NCBI RefSeq assembly: GCF_025770735.1
Contig: NZ_JAODPB010000002.1
Location: 620,001-684,000, forward strand
DNA length: 64,000 nt
Reading direction: 5' to 3'
Origin: Shouchella tritolerans
Lineage (GTDB): Bacteria; Bacillota; Bacilli; Bacillales; Bacillaceae_D
Both the position numbers and the translations under genes were made by a program. This document shows positions 34,541 through 42,766 of this stretch, in pieces. How positions within the stretch are numbered: the first letter of the stretch is position 1; the number at the start of each line of letters is the position of its first letter. The notes below the pieces were generated by a model, which searched no databases, was not told where the DNA came from, and saw only the letters and a list, made by a program, of their open reading frames with translations.

Positions 34541-34570
34541 ACGCGAGATGATAGGAATCTCGCGTTTTTT
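34541..34570 (+). terminator. Terminator without an upstream gene
   Basis: ACGCGAGAT-GATAGGA-ATCTCGCGT followed by six T residues. The previous gene has its own terminator at 34332-34370, and 34375-34540 has no gene, only a second loose hairpin (GCAAATTA...TAATTTGC). It insulates the sigY-type promoter. Confidence 0.8.
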
Positions 34571-34580
34571 AATTTTCTCA

Positions 34581-34606
34581 TGAACGATTTTGTCATCTGG
34601 TCCGTC
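34581..34606 (+). promoter_or_regulatory. SigY-type (ECF) promoter
   Basis: TGAACG at 34581, 16-bp spacer, CGTC at 34603-34606. These are the elements I recall for the autoregulatory sigY promoter of B. subtilis. It lies 42 bp before the first operon gene, which encodes SigY itself further down. Confidence 0.75.
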
Positions 34607-34648
34607 TTATTTGTGAACTTGAATTTACAGTTAAAGGGGAAGGATAGG

Positions 34649-34855
34649 ATGAATACGGATTTTAATGATGTTCCTTGGGGGCTGCTTGCGCCCATAATCA
34701 TTTTGAATTTAATTTTGGTCATCGTCGCGCTCATCGATTATGGGAAACAAGCAAAGACGAAAGGCGCGCACCCGTTTTGGATTCCGCTGATTTTGTTTGT
34801 TAGCTTTATTGGTCCGGTAATGTACTTGATCTTCGGTAGGGGGAGCCAGCGATGA
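34649..34855 (+). CDS. yxlE: YxlE-like PLDc_N membrane protein
   Basis: Small protein of 68 residues with two transmembrane helices (about 13-32 and 44-62) and the PLDc_N ending PVMYLIFGRGSQR. YxlE and YxlD help control SigY activity in B. subtilis, probably with the anti-sigma factor YxlC. ATG at 34649 follows AAAGGGGAAGG; the frame open to 34580 contains the promoter. Its stop overlaps yxlF in ATGA. YxlE versus YxlD is assigned by adjacency to yxlF. Confidence 0.8.
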   Translation: MNTDFNDVPWGLLAPIIILNLILVIVALIDYGKQAKTKGAHPFWIPLILFVSFIGPVMYLIFGRGSQR

Positions 34856-35766
34856 GTTTCGTATCTGTACGGCAATTAACGAAGACATATGCCGAGTACC
34901 CTGCAGTGGACAATCTTACTTTCGAGCTGGAGCCGCATTCCTGCATCGCTTTATTAGGTGTGAATGGGGCTGGCAAAACGACTACATTAAAGATGTTATC
35001 AGGATTAGTCAAACCTACATCAGGAACCATACAGTTCCACCAACAATCAGCACACGGAAAGGGCGACATTCACGCCCATATCGGCTATTTGCCTCAGTTT
35101 CCCGTTTTTTGCGATTGGATGACCGGTTTTGAATTTCTTCTCTATGTCGGGCAACTCGCTCATTTGCCGAGAGGGGAAGCGAAGCGTAGAACGCAAGAAT
35201 TACTGGACAAGGTGGGGCTGGCCGAAGCAGCTCATCAGCGTATTGTCCAATATTCAGGTGGTATGAAGCAACGTCTCGGCATTGCCCAAGCTCTGATTCA
35301 CCAGCCTAAGCTGGTCATGCTAGATGAACCGGTATCTGCTCTCGATCCAGTCGGACGCCGGGAAATGCTCCAGCTGATGCAAACACTAAAGGAGGAAGCA
35401 ACAGTTCTTTTCTCAACCCATGTCCTGCATGACGCGGAGGAAGTAAGTGACGAAGTGCTCATTATTGATCAAGGCCAGCTAAAATATGGGGGGACGCTTA
35501 ACTCGCTTCAGCAAGAATGGCAAGATGCGGCAATCATAATCGAAGCCAAGGATGACTTGACCCATCAGCTCAAGAACTGGCGGGAACAGAAACGTATTGT
35601 TGACTTTGTCTCAGAAGACGATAGTTACAGAGTATTGGTAGAGGATATTGAGTTGGCGGTGCCCTTCCTCTTGCACGCTTTTGCTTTGCAGCAGATTCGG
35701 TTAACGAAATTCGAAGTAGCTAAAATGTCTCTTGAAGATTTATTTTTAAAGGTGGTGCAAAAATGA
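34852..35766 (+). CDS. yxlF: ABC transporter ATP-binding protein YxlF
   Basis: ABC ATPase of 304 residues. Walker A GVNGAGKTTTLK (about residue 38), Q-loop QFPVFCDW, signature YSGGMKQRL (about 135) and Walker B LVMLDEPVSALDP (about 153), H-loop STHVLHD. With YxlG it forms an export-type ABC transporter of unknown substrate. It overlaps yxlE and yxlG by 4 bp each. Confidence 0.9.
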   Translation: MSFVSVRQLTKTYAEYPAVDNLTFELEPHSCIALLGVNGAGKTTTLKMLSGLVKPTSGTIQFHQQSAHGKGDIHAHIGYLPQFPVFCDWMTGFEFLLYVGQLAHLPRGEAKRRTQELLDKVGLAEAAHQRIVQYSGGMKQRLGIAQALIHQPKLVMLDEPVSALDPVGRREMLQLMQTLKEEATVLFSTHVLHDAEEVSDEVLIIDQGQLKYGGTLNSLQQEWQDAAIIIEAKDDLTHQLKNWREQKRIVDFVSEDDSYRVLVEDIELAVPFLLHAFALQQIRLTKFEVAKMSLEDLFLKVVQK

Positions 35767-36542
35767 AGCAATGGCTCGTTTTGTTTCAAAAAGAACAAGT
35801 AGAACTATGGAGGAATTATAAGTGGATATGGGTTCCTATTGTGTTTCTGTTACTAGGAAGTTCGACGCCGCTCTCCACCTACTTTATGCCACAAATCTTA
35901 GAGGACTTCGGCGGATTGCCAGAAGGGGCCGTCATCGACATTCCTACGCCAACAGGAACTGAGGTGCTCGCACAAACGTTATCTGATTTCGGATTGCTCG
36001 GCGTCCTTGTCTTGACGTTGGCGTTGATGGGGATCGTATCAGCTGAACGTCGTAGCGGAGTAGCGGCGATCATTTTACTGAAGCCAGTGCCTTACTTTTC
36101 TTATCTCACGGCCAAATGGGCGGCGATTACTTGCTTTTCATGGGTGTCACTTGGTCTCGGTTACGGCTTAGCGATGTATTACACAAACCTTTTATTCGAT
36201 GCCGTTTCGCTTGAACGTTGGTTCAGCAGTTTTCTTCATTTTGGATTGTGGTTAACGTTTGTTATGACCATTGTTTTGTTTTATAGCACCATTCTTAAAC
36301 AAACAGGCGCAGCAGCCTTCTGTGCCTTAGCTACCATCCTTCTCATCAGCCTGCTGTCATCGTCATTTCCGGCCTGGTTCTCATGGAGTCCTGCACAGCT
36401 GGCCAATCACGCCACATTGGTTCTGTTGGAAGGAGAGGGTTTGGCTGATTATACACCTGTTCTGTTGTCCACTCTATTCGGGATCATCGGCTTGCAACTT
36501 GGAGCAATCGCCATTTTTACACACAAAGAGCTTGTTGACTAG
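35763..36542 (+). CDS. yxlG: ABC transporter permease YxlG
   Basis: ABC-2 type permease of 259 residues, equal in length to B. subtilis YxlG, with about six transmembrane helices and an extracellular loop after TM1 rich in Pro/Gly (about 35-65). It partners YxlF. It is followed by a 58-bp gap and then sigY, with no terminator. Confidence 0.88.
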   Translation: MKQWLVLFQKEQVELWRNYKWIWVPIVFLLLGSSTPLSTYFMPQILEDFGGLPEGAVIDIPTPTGTEVLAQTLSDFGLLGVLVLTLALMGIVSAERRSGVAAIILLKPVPYFSYLTAKWAAITCFSWVSLGLGYGLAMYYTNLLFDAVSLERWFSSFLHFGLWLTFVMTIVLFYSTILKQTGAAAFCALATILLISLLSSSFPAWFSWSPAQLANHATLVLLEGEGLADYTPVLLSTLFGIIGLQLGAIAIFTHKELVD

Positions 36543-36600
36543 CTTCAGTATCAATGAGCATGATAGAAAAGAACGACCTGCCTTGTTTAAGGAGACATGT

Positions 36601-37131
36601 ATGGACGAAACCGCACTTATTCGTAAAGCCCAAAAGGGAGACCAAGTGGCGCTAGCTACTCTCCTGCACGAGAATTATTCGTTTTTGAGAAGATATGCGT
36701 TAAAGATTACATTAAAACCATCATTGGCCGATGACTTAACACAGGAAACCATGACCAAGGCGATCGAAAAAATTCATCTTTATAAAGGCCGTTCTAAGTT
36801 TTCAACATGGTTGATTTCCATCGCCTCTAACTTATATATTGATATGGGCCGCAAGCAGAACAGAGAGGAGCTAATGGCAGATACAGAAACGCCTTTGCAC
36901 CAGTTGAAGTGGGAATTTGCCCACCGTCAGCTTGAATGGATGGATGTTGTAGATGGGTTAGGGAAATTATCAGAAGGGTATCGTCTGCCCTTGATTTTGA
37001 AGCACTATTACAGCTATAGGTATGAAGAAATAGGCAAGATGTTAGGCATACCAGAAGGAACTGTGAAGTCAAGGGTTCATCACGCATTAGGTCTGTTAAG
37101 GAAGGAGTTGAACGTGAATGACGAAGGATAA
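36601..37131 (+). CDS. sigY: ECF RNA polymerase sigma factor SigY
   Basis: ECF sigma factor of 176 residues (B. subtilis SigY has 178). Region 2 is about 20-90 (DDLTQETMTKAIEKIHLYKG, FSTWLISIASNLYID) and region 4 about 120-172 (YRYEEIGKMLGIPEGTVKSR). ATG at 36601 follows AAGGAGACATG; the frame to 36499 runs into yxlG. Identification as SigY rests on the surrounding yxlC-G set and on the promoter at 34581. It directs its own operon; YxlC is the anti-sigma factor. Confidence 0.9.
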   Translation: MDETALIRKAQKGDQVALATLLHENYSFLRRYALKITLKPSLADDLTQETMTKAIEKIHLYKGRSKFSTWLISIASNLYIDMGRKQNREELMADTETPLHQLKWEFAHRQLEWMDVVDGLGKLSEGYRLPLILKHYYSYRYEEIGKMLGIPEGTVKSRVHHALGLLRKELNVNDEG

Positions 37132-37498
37132 GAAGCAGAACAAATTGGATCTGGAACCGAAGGGGGAAAACGGAAGACCATCAGCACAGCTAACCGACAA
37201 ACAGACGATTATGGAGCTGCGTTCGGGTTTAGAACGTCTTGATCAGCTCGATTCAGTGGATGAGCCAGACCTTTCTTTTTTCCTGCAGCAAGTAAAGGAA
37301 ACAAAAGCCAATAGCAGGAAAAAGCTGCTTAAGGAGCTAGTAGGATTGTGGGGGCTCGCCCTCGTTATTTTAGCGTTTTGGACGACAACCTACTTTCATT
37401 CGCCAACGGTCTTTCTGATCTTGCAAGGGACCGCTGTTGTCATACTGCCGTTCATCGTATATTTTACGACGAAAAAAGAGGTGAACAAACCTTCATGA
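37118..37498 (+). CDS. yxlC: YxlC-like anti-sigma factor
   Basis: Protein of 126 residues with a charged cytosolic N-terminal half (about 1-70) and two transmembrane helices (about 72-91 and 97-115), the layout of YxlC, the negative regulator of SigY. It overlaps sigY by 14 bp and yxlD by 4 bp, with AAGGAG upstream. It is slightly longer than the B. subtilis protein. Confidence 0.85.
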   Translation: MTKDKKQNKLDLEPKGENGRPSAQLTDKQTIMELRSGLERLDQLDSVDEPDLSFFLQQVKETKANSRKKLLKELVGLWGLALVILAFWTTTYFHSPTVFLILQGTAVVILPFIVYFTTKKEVNKPS

Positions 37499-37713
37499 CG
37501 AACATGCCTCCTTCTGACGTTCCTTTCTATCTATGGGTAATCTTAGCCGCCATTTTATTTACGCAAAGTACGATTCTATTTATCAACGCCCGGCGACACG
37601 GCCATAATTACTGGTTATGGGGAATGATTGGTCTGCTGAATTTTCCTACGGCGACTTTGCTTTATTTGATTTTTGCAAAACGGTTGCCCAGCAGGCTATG
37701 GAGAAGGCAATAG
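37495..37713 (+). CDS. yxlD: YxlD-like PLDc_N membrane protein
   Basis: Small membrane protein of 72 residues: TM helices at about 8-28 and 42-60, with the INARRHGHNYWLWGMIGLLN motif typical of YxlD. ATGA overlap with yxlC and GAGGTGA 10 bp upstream. It is the last gene of the permuted operon; no clear terminator is seen in the 40 bp before the next (minus-strand) gene. Confidence 0.85.
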   Translation: MTNMPPSDVPFYLWVILAAILFTQSTILFINARRHGHNYWLWGMIGLLNFPTATLLYLIFAKRLPSRLWRRQ

Positions 37714-37756
37714 GATGGTAGCAGGAAGAGTTCACTTTCTCGGTACAGTTTCGGCC

Positions 37757-37954
37757 TTAATGAGCATTGTTTTGGAAGTGATCCGCGAGGGCCACGAGCA
37801 ACTCGCTACAGATCGCTTCGTCCTGATCATTGTAAATCGCCTGAACTAAGTTCAAAATCGTCCAGGTTGTACTACTGTACGCCGCGTAGCGTGACGCCCA
37901 TTGCATATTCCTCATGGCTATGACACAATACGCTAGAAAAGACAGTAAGCTCAT
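37757..37954 (-). CDS. Small hypothetical protein, 65 residues
   Basis: Family not recognised. ATG at 37954 lies 6 bp after ATGGAGGT, the main support. The N-terminus is hydrophobic (MSLLSFLAYCVIAM), the rest helical and acidic (YNDQDEAICSELLVALADHF). No promoter is clear. It lies in the loosely packed region and could be a remnant. Confidence 0.45.
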   Translation of the reverse strand: MSLLSFLAYCVIAMRNMQWASRYAAYSSTTWTILNLVQAIYNDQDEAICSELLVALADHFQNNAH

Positions 37955-38091
37955 GACGATACCTCCATGCATTTTCATGCATGATACACCCGCGGGTAGC
38001 TTTCGGTATAGTACGATATTGCGACGGCAAAAAGGTCGCTTTATGTGGTCGGTGAGGCGTTACAGTTTCTGGACAATTTGACAGTCGTTTT

Positions 38092-38130
38092 ATTAAGCCA
38101 AGCTGTGCCTATGACACAGCTTGGCTTAAT
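38092..38130 (-). terminator. Long perfect hairpin after the 173-residue gene
   Basis: Perfect 16-bp arms (ATTAAGCCAAGCTGTG) around a 7-base loop, 19 bp past the stop at 38150 on the minus strand. The trailing T-run is poor (AATAAAA), so it may act partly as an RNA-stabilising hairpin. Confidence 0.6.
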
Positions 38131-38149
38131 AGGTTGAAATCGCCCAGAT

Positions 38150-38671
38150 TTATCCTTCAATCGTGACAAAATCACGGGGATTCGATCGGATAAACATACT
38201 GATTCGGTTCAAGCTATCCGGTACAATCTCCAGAAACTTTCCATATAAACGCTCAATGGCTTTGGACAGCTCACGATCTTGCTCTAAATCTTTAAAGGAA
38301 GCAGATGTCATTGGAATATTGAGCTTGTGGTTCCGCTCTTCAATCATCTGTTTCGTATCTTCGAGCAGCAGTATCATGTTCTCGTCACCAAAATAACGCA
38401 ACCCACCAATGACACCTTGCCAATATCCAGACGTCTGAAGCAAATAAGATACCCAAGAGTAATATTCACTTGCCGAATCCTTGGCATGATCATAAAATAC
38501 CCTAAACATACATAATGCCTGCTGACTCCTGTTCAAACTGGAAATAACCTGCTTCTTGGTTGCCCCATCTTTCCCACGAATGCTTAAGAGCGCCTGCTCC
38601 ACGCACGCCCATCCGAGCCTTTCGTCGCTCATCGAATCAAAATCCGCCTGATTCATCGTCACTAATGTCAT
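38150..38671 (-). CDS. Hypothetical protein under TetR control, 173 residues
   Basis: Family not recognised. Soluble, helix-rich protein (SSLNRSQQALCMFRVFYDHA, SKAIERLYGKFLEIVPDSLN). ATG at 38671 follows AAGAGGTG; ATG at 38656 is an alternative. It starts 53 bp after the TetR gene stop in the same direction. A near-copy of the TetR operator lies at 38690-38707, directly in front, so it is likely the regulated target with its own promoter (TTGACA-like on the minus strand inside the operator). Confidence 0.75.
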   Translation of the reverse strand: MTLVTMNQADFDSMSDERLGWACVEQALLSIRGKDGATKKQVISSLNRSQQALCMFRVFYDHAKDSASEYYSWVSYLLQTSGYWQGVIGGLRYFGDENMILLLEDTKQMIEERNHKLNIPMTSASFKDLEQDRELSKAIERLYGKFLEIVPDSLNRISMFIRSNPRDFVTIEG

Positions 38672-38689
38672 ATAACACCTCTTTTTTTG

Positions 38690-38707
38690 ATTTACACGAA
38701 TGTCAAT
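38690..38707. promoter_or_regulatory. Second, imperfect TetR operator
   Basis: Minus strand ATTGACATTCGTGTAAAT against ATTGACATTCATGTCAAT in the main operator: two mismatches in 18. It is located between the TetR gene and its co-directional neighbour. Confidence 0.6.
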
Positions 38708-38724
38708 ATAAAAAATAAAAAAAA

Positions 38725-39381
38725 TTACTCTGGTTTAATGACCGCTAATGCTGTTTCAATCCCTTGCTCCAAGACTTCCATGAGCTGCTCTTTGATCTCT
38801 GTTTTGGACAATTCTTTCCTGTGCAATTCCTGCTTCAGTTGATCCAGATAGTGCATCCCTTGGGATACCGCTCCCCAGAATTGCATGGCCATCAAGCTTG
38901 CACTCCCTTGACGAATCGTTCCTTGCTGCATGCCCTTCTCCATGGCCGATGTTATCGGTTGGATGAATGTCTTCACCCATTCGAAAGAAGAGAACTGATC
39001 ATCTTCGGTATACAGGTATTGGATATCCAGGCTAATGCGCGTGTAAAAACGGGATACCGCCGGTTCTTCCAAAACTTGTCTGCACACGAACCGTGCATAC
39101 TCACTGAACAATTCAAATACAGATCCTTTTTGCCTAAAATGAGAAACTGTCGTTTGTTGGGTCTTGTTCATCATATGCTCATACAGTTCACGGAACAAAG
39201 CTTGCTTGTTCTCGAAATAATGATACACCAATCCGCGTGCTAAACCGGCTTGTTTGGCAACATCACCAATTTCGGTAGCGGAATATCCTTTTTCTGCATA
39301 CACAACCAAGGCTGCCTGCAATATTTCCCGTTTTCGTTGTCTGCGAATTTCTTCATTTTGTTCCTTCGTACGCGGCGACAA
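38725..39381 (-). CDS. TetR/AcrR-family transcriptional regulator
   Basis: Repressor of about 218 residues: HTH at about 15-60 (TEIGDVAKQAGLARGLVYHY), then a helical ligand domain. The start is taken as TTG at 39381 (MSPRTKEQNEEIRR), 6-7 bp after AGAGGG; this opening is common in the family. ATG at 39399 has no ribosome binding site, and starts further up would read through the operator. It has a consensus promoter and a long operator palindrome just upstream, so strong expression with autorepression is expected. Confidence 0.88.
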   Translation of the reverse strand: MSPRTKEQNEEIRRQRKREILQAALVVYAEKGYSATEIGDVAKQAGLARGLVYHYFENKQALFRELYEHMMNKTQQTTVSHFRQKGSVFELFSEYARFVCRQVLEEPAVSRFYTRISLDIQYLYTEDDQFSSFEWVKTFIQPITSAMEKGMQQGTIRQGSASLMAMQFWGAVSQGMHYLDQLKQELHRKELSKTEIKEQLMEVLEQGIETALAVIKPE

Positions 39382-39400
39382 AAGTAACCCTCTTTTCATT

Positions 39401-39428
39401 TTTTCATTGACATTCATGTCAATGAAAA
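39401..39428. promoter_or_regulatory. TetR operator, 13-bp arms
   Basis: Perfect inverted repeat (half-site TTTTCATTGACAT) with two central bases, touching the -10 element and ending just before the TetR coding region. Confidence 0.88.
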
Positions 39429-39456
39429 TTATAGACATCATTTGGAAGTATGTCAA
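39428..39456 (-). promoter_or_regulatory. Consensus SigA promoter of the TetR gene
   Basis: Minus strand -35 TTGACA, 17-bp spacer, -10 TATAAT: all twelve hexamer bases match consensus. Confidence 0.9.
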
Positions 39457-39740
39457 ATTGCCCGGATCGCTCAAACGTGAAAGTATATATACCGAAACTC
39501 GGCTTGTTGATGCCGCTTCTTCGTGCTGTTGCTAAAAGCGAAATCGACACTAAAAAACCGGCAAAGTCAAAATAAATTGGTAAAATGTTATAGACGGCTC
39601 GAATATGGTTAATGTCCGCTACGTAAAACTGGAACACAAGACAACTCACAGTCATCATAAAACTTTTCTCCTGTTTCGAAGGGGAGGGGAGTTGACTATT
39701 GTTTTCGCACCGGTGAGCTGCCTCATCTTTAACTACTACC

Positions 39741-39935
39741 ATGCAGCGCATGAAGTCTTCAGGCATGAAGTTTGAGATTGATCGGTACAGGCATCTGTCG
39801 CTCATGGTGGTCGAGGGGGAATTTTCAAGCGTGGTAGAAGTGAATTTGTTCGAGCTTCCGACATGGTTCGGTGCGGAGATTAGTTCGGACAAACGGTACA
39901 GCAACAAGGCATTGTGGAAGCAGTTGAATCAGTAA
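39741..39935 (+). pseudogene. C-terminal fragment of a CYTH-domain protein
   Basis: The frame encodes IDRYRHLSLMVVEGEFSS and then LPTWFGAEISSDKRYSN. This matches the end of CYTH (adenylate-cyclase IV / triphosphate tunnel) domains, where a VaEVEF strand is followed by P-x-W-(L/F)-G-x-E-(V/I)-T-x-D-x-R-Y-x-N. The N-terminal EIERKFL part is missing and no start signal exists, so it is a remnant. The 270 bp upstream shows no clear remainder in any + frame. Confidence 0.5.
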
Positions 39936-40476
39936 GCGCTCTATGTCTCAATTAGTCCCGCCGCATGGACACTATTACGTCGGTGTGGGGTGAGTTCGAC
40001 ATCTCGCGCGTGTGGTTGTACAGAGTAGGTAATACACAGGGGTTGAATTTCAGCTGTGTATGAGTTGCTGTAAGATAGAAGTACCCTCTTTAGGTGGATG
40101 TAGGAAAGTGGGAAATTATCCGAAATTGAAGGTTGCCTATTTAGATACGCCCAGCATACAGCAGAATACATGTAAATAATCATAAGGTTTGGCCGCGCTC
40201 CTAAACTGGCCAAAATAGATTGCCGATTAGGCAAAGGGTGGACGGGTCTAATGGATTATCTTATGATTAAGTATAACGGTGCTAAGAAGGAGCCACATTC
40301 ATGAATACATATAGGATACATGCTTTATGCCTCAGTATATCCAAACTCTATCACAAAAGGTGTTTTTGAAGTCCAACCTTTGACTTTGCATGAACAGCAA
40401 AAAGTTTGTTGCGCAGAGTAGCTTCTGTCTTTTTAAAGCTAGGAGCCGAACAGAAATCCAAGGAATGTCTAAACCT
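39936..40476. other. Gene-poor region
   Basis: No gene supported. Short frames only; none has a ribosome binding site together with a recognisable product. An ATG at 40301 preceded by AAGGAG opens only about 20 codons. Confidence 0.4.
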
Positions 40477-40876
40477 AGCCAGTCAGCAATTTATCAAGTA
40501 AGCGCTTATTCGATTCGTATTTACACCTAGGAGAGGAGCTAGGGGAACATAAAGAGGATATTTACCGGGTAAATAGATTATTCGGCATATACAGATGAAG
40601 AATGGGAGGAGTTTGAGGACCGAACGGACATTCATCTTGAGCGTTTACGAAAGAGGGAGTGATCTTTCAATCGATCGTCTCCTTGTTTCCCAGTCTTTCG
40701 ATTCCTTGCTTGTCATAGGGAAAGCGGATCCAGTCACATGCGATAAACATGTGGAAGCTTATAGTAAAATTGCAAACGGTCATAAAGTGGTGATTAACAA
40801 TTGCGGGCATACGCCCCATGCCGAATGTCCTGATGTCTATTGTTACAAGATGATGGAGCTTTTTACGTTTAAATGA
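40477..40876 (+). pseudogene. Frameshifted alpha/beta-hydrolase remnant
   Basis: Protein-like pieces lie in successive frames: LHLGEELGEHKEDIYRVNRL, then YTDEEWEEFEDRTDIHLERL, then LLVIGKADPVTCDKHVEAYS followed by VVINNCGHTPHAECPD. The last piece has the Asp and His turns of an alpha/beta-hydrolase catalytic triad; the nucleophile elbow is missing. At least two frameshifts and an N-terminal loss are needed to explain it. Confidence 0.5.
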
Positions 40877-40924
40877 AATTGGCAGTGGCGCATACATATA
40901 CTTTAACAAGGATGTGAGTAAATA

Positions 40925-41380
40925 ATGGTTTTTCATGCGAAAATAGCGATTCTTCCTATGAGTATATTTATATTTTTATTGGTAGGCGCAATGGTCGCGA
41001 TTGCTGTTCTTCCTCTCACTTTTATTCTCGGAGAGGTGTCTTCATCCCTTATTTTTTTCATTTCGGTTGCGATGTTTATTGTTACAGTTAGCCTTCTCTT
41101 GTTGTACATAACCTCCATTAAATTTGTTTTGACGAAGGAACATCTACTAATCAAAGCAGGTCCATTTAAACGTAAAATATTGTACCCAAACATAATAAAA
41201 GTCGTCCCAACGACCGCTCGATTCACCGGTTATCAAATTTCCTCGTCTGATAAGGGAATTGAATTGCGTTACAAAACATCCAATGCTTCTAGAACGATAA
41301 AAATATTACCAAAGGGTAAAATGGAATTTATTGCCGAGTTGAGAAAACGGTGTCCAAATGCACAGATTAGTGAATTTTAA
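40925..41380 (+). CDS. PH-domain-like membrane protein
   Basis: Protein of 151 residues: two N-terminal transmembrane helices (about 10-32 and 38-62) and a cytosolic bacterial PH-like domain (about 65-150, FVLTKEHLLIKAGPFKRKIL). Resembles the bPH domain proteins related to B. subtilis YyaB and YdbS/T; function unknown. AAGGATGTGAG precedes the ATG. It is a single gene. Confidence 0.75.
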   Translation: MVFHAKIAILPMSIFIFLLVGAMVAIAVLPLTFILGEVSSSLIFFISVAMFIVTVSLLLLYITSIKFVLTKEHLLIKAGPFKRKILYPNIIKVVPTTARFTGYQISSSDKGIELRYKTSNASRTIKILPKGKMEFIAELRKRCPNAQISEF

Positions 41381-41801
41381 AGTGAAGAGGGAAGTTGGAG
41401 AGGCAATGTAGAAGTAAAAGAAGATAGGGAAATGACTCTATACAAACGAAGAAAATCCGGCATCTGGGTTATTAGAGCGAGTAGAAATACGCATATCAGA
41501 AAGCCAGTAGAGGGATGTACGTTGGAAGCCTTTGCAATTCATATGATATGAATAGTAGAAAGCAGGTTCTCCTCGGGTTTTTCGAGCAAAGTGAAGGAAT
41601 GGGAAAATCCATTATGAAAAAATAATATGTCTGAATAAATTAGTAAGTTACTATTCTGAGAGCAATATAAAGTAATAAATCACCTATTTCACTAAACTCC
41701 GGAAGGTCAAGGGTATAACCCATCGCTCACTGCTGTATTCTCGATGATGATGTTATTGCAATTTTGAGACGGAATACGTAATACAAAAGGATGGTGTCTC
41801 T
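41381..41801. other. Gene-free region
   Basis: About 420 bp, AT-rich, many stops in all frames. Nothing recognised. Confidence 0.4.
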
Positions 41802-42317
41802 ATGGACAAGAACGAGGAAGTATCTCTATCGCTTAGAAAGATCGCCAATTCCAGTGAAATTAACCAGGTAGCTGCGGGGCTGAAAGAAGTGAGGCGGTCT
41901 GGTAAAGCCGCTTTGCCACTATTGATAGATGCGCTTCATGGTGAGGATCCGATGTTGCGTGACATTGCATGCGCCGTTCTCGGAGAGTTAGGTCCAGACG
42001 CAGGAGAGGCGGTGCCGAAACTGATCGAGCTGATGCAAACAAGCTCTGAGGAGACAAGGATGGCTGCAGCTCTCTCGTTGATGCGCATCGGATCTGACAG
42101 TCTACCATTATTGGAAGAAACAGCCAAGAAGTCAGTGGGTTTAATGAAATTCTGGGCTTGTTGGGCCATATCCTGGCTCGATCCTTCTCTGTTGGATCCG
42201 GATATGATCGGATGTTTGAAAGCTGAGCAGGAACAGCCGACGAATGAAGTAACCCCATTTGCCGCGGCTGAAGCAGTTGGGAAAGTGATCGCATGGCAAC
42301 TGAAAGAAGCTGACTAA
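41802..42317 (+). CDS. HEAT-repeat protein, 171 residues
   Basis: Soluble all-helical protein with HEAT/PBS-lyase-like repeats at about 18-130: ALPLLIDALHGEDPMLRDIA, AVPKLIELMQTSSEETRMAA and SLPLLEETAKKSVGLMKFWA. Such proteins are usually protein-binding scaffolds; no partner is suggested by neighbours. AAAAGGATGG precedes the ATG. Confidence 0.78.
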   Translation: MDKNEEVSLSLRKIANSSEINQVAAGLKEVRRSGKAALPLLIDALHGEDPMLRDIACAVLGELGPDAGEAVPKLIELMQTSSEETRMAAALSLMRIGSDSLPLLEETAKKSVGLMKFWACWAISWLDPSLLDPDMIGCLKAEQEQPTNEVTPFAAAEAVGKVIAWQLKEAD

Positions 42318-42676
<359 letters not shown>

Positions 42677-42703
42677 AAAAAAGGAACTGTTGCACACAGT
42701 TCC
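42677..42703 (-). terminator. Terminator of the merR gene
   Basis: Minus strand GGAACTGT-GTGCA-ACAGTTCC followed by six T residues, 64 bp after the MerR stop. Confidence 0.82.
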
Positions 42704-42766
42704 CTAATACTTGCCCTGTTAGCTAAACAAAAGAAACCGATCACGTTTTCTTTTGTTTTATAACGC

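Noticed and set aside
34408-34734. Minus-strand frame of 108 codons before the sigY operon
   Set aside because: It is antisense to the SigY promoter and yxlE, with no ribosome binding site or family resemblance.
39419-39907. Minus-strand frame of 162 codons with a hydrophobic stretch
   Set aside because: It reads across the TetR promoter and operator, has no ribosome binding site, and overlaps the CYTH fragment. Part (an LLATARRSG-like membrane segment) might be a remnant, but nothing recognisable.
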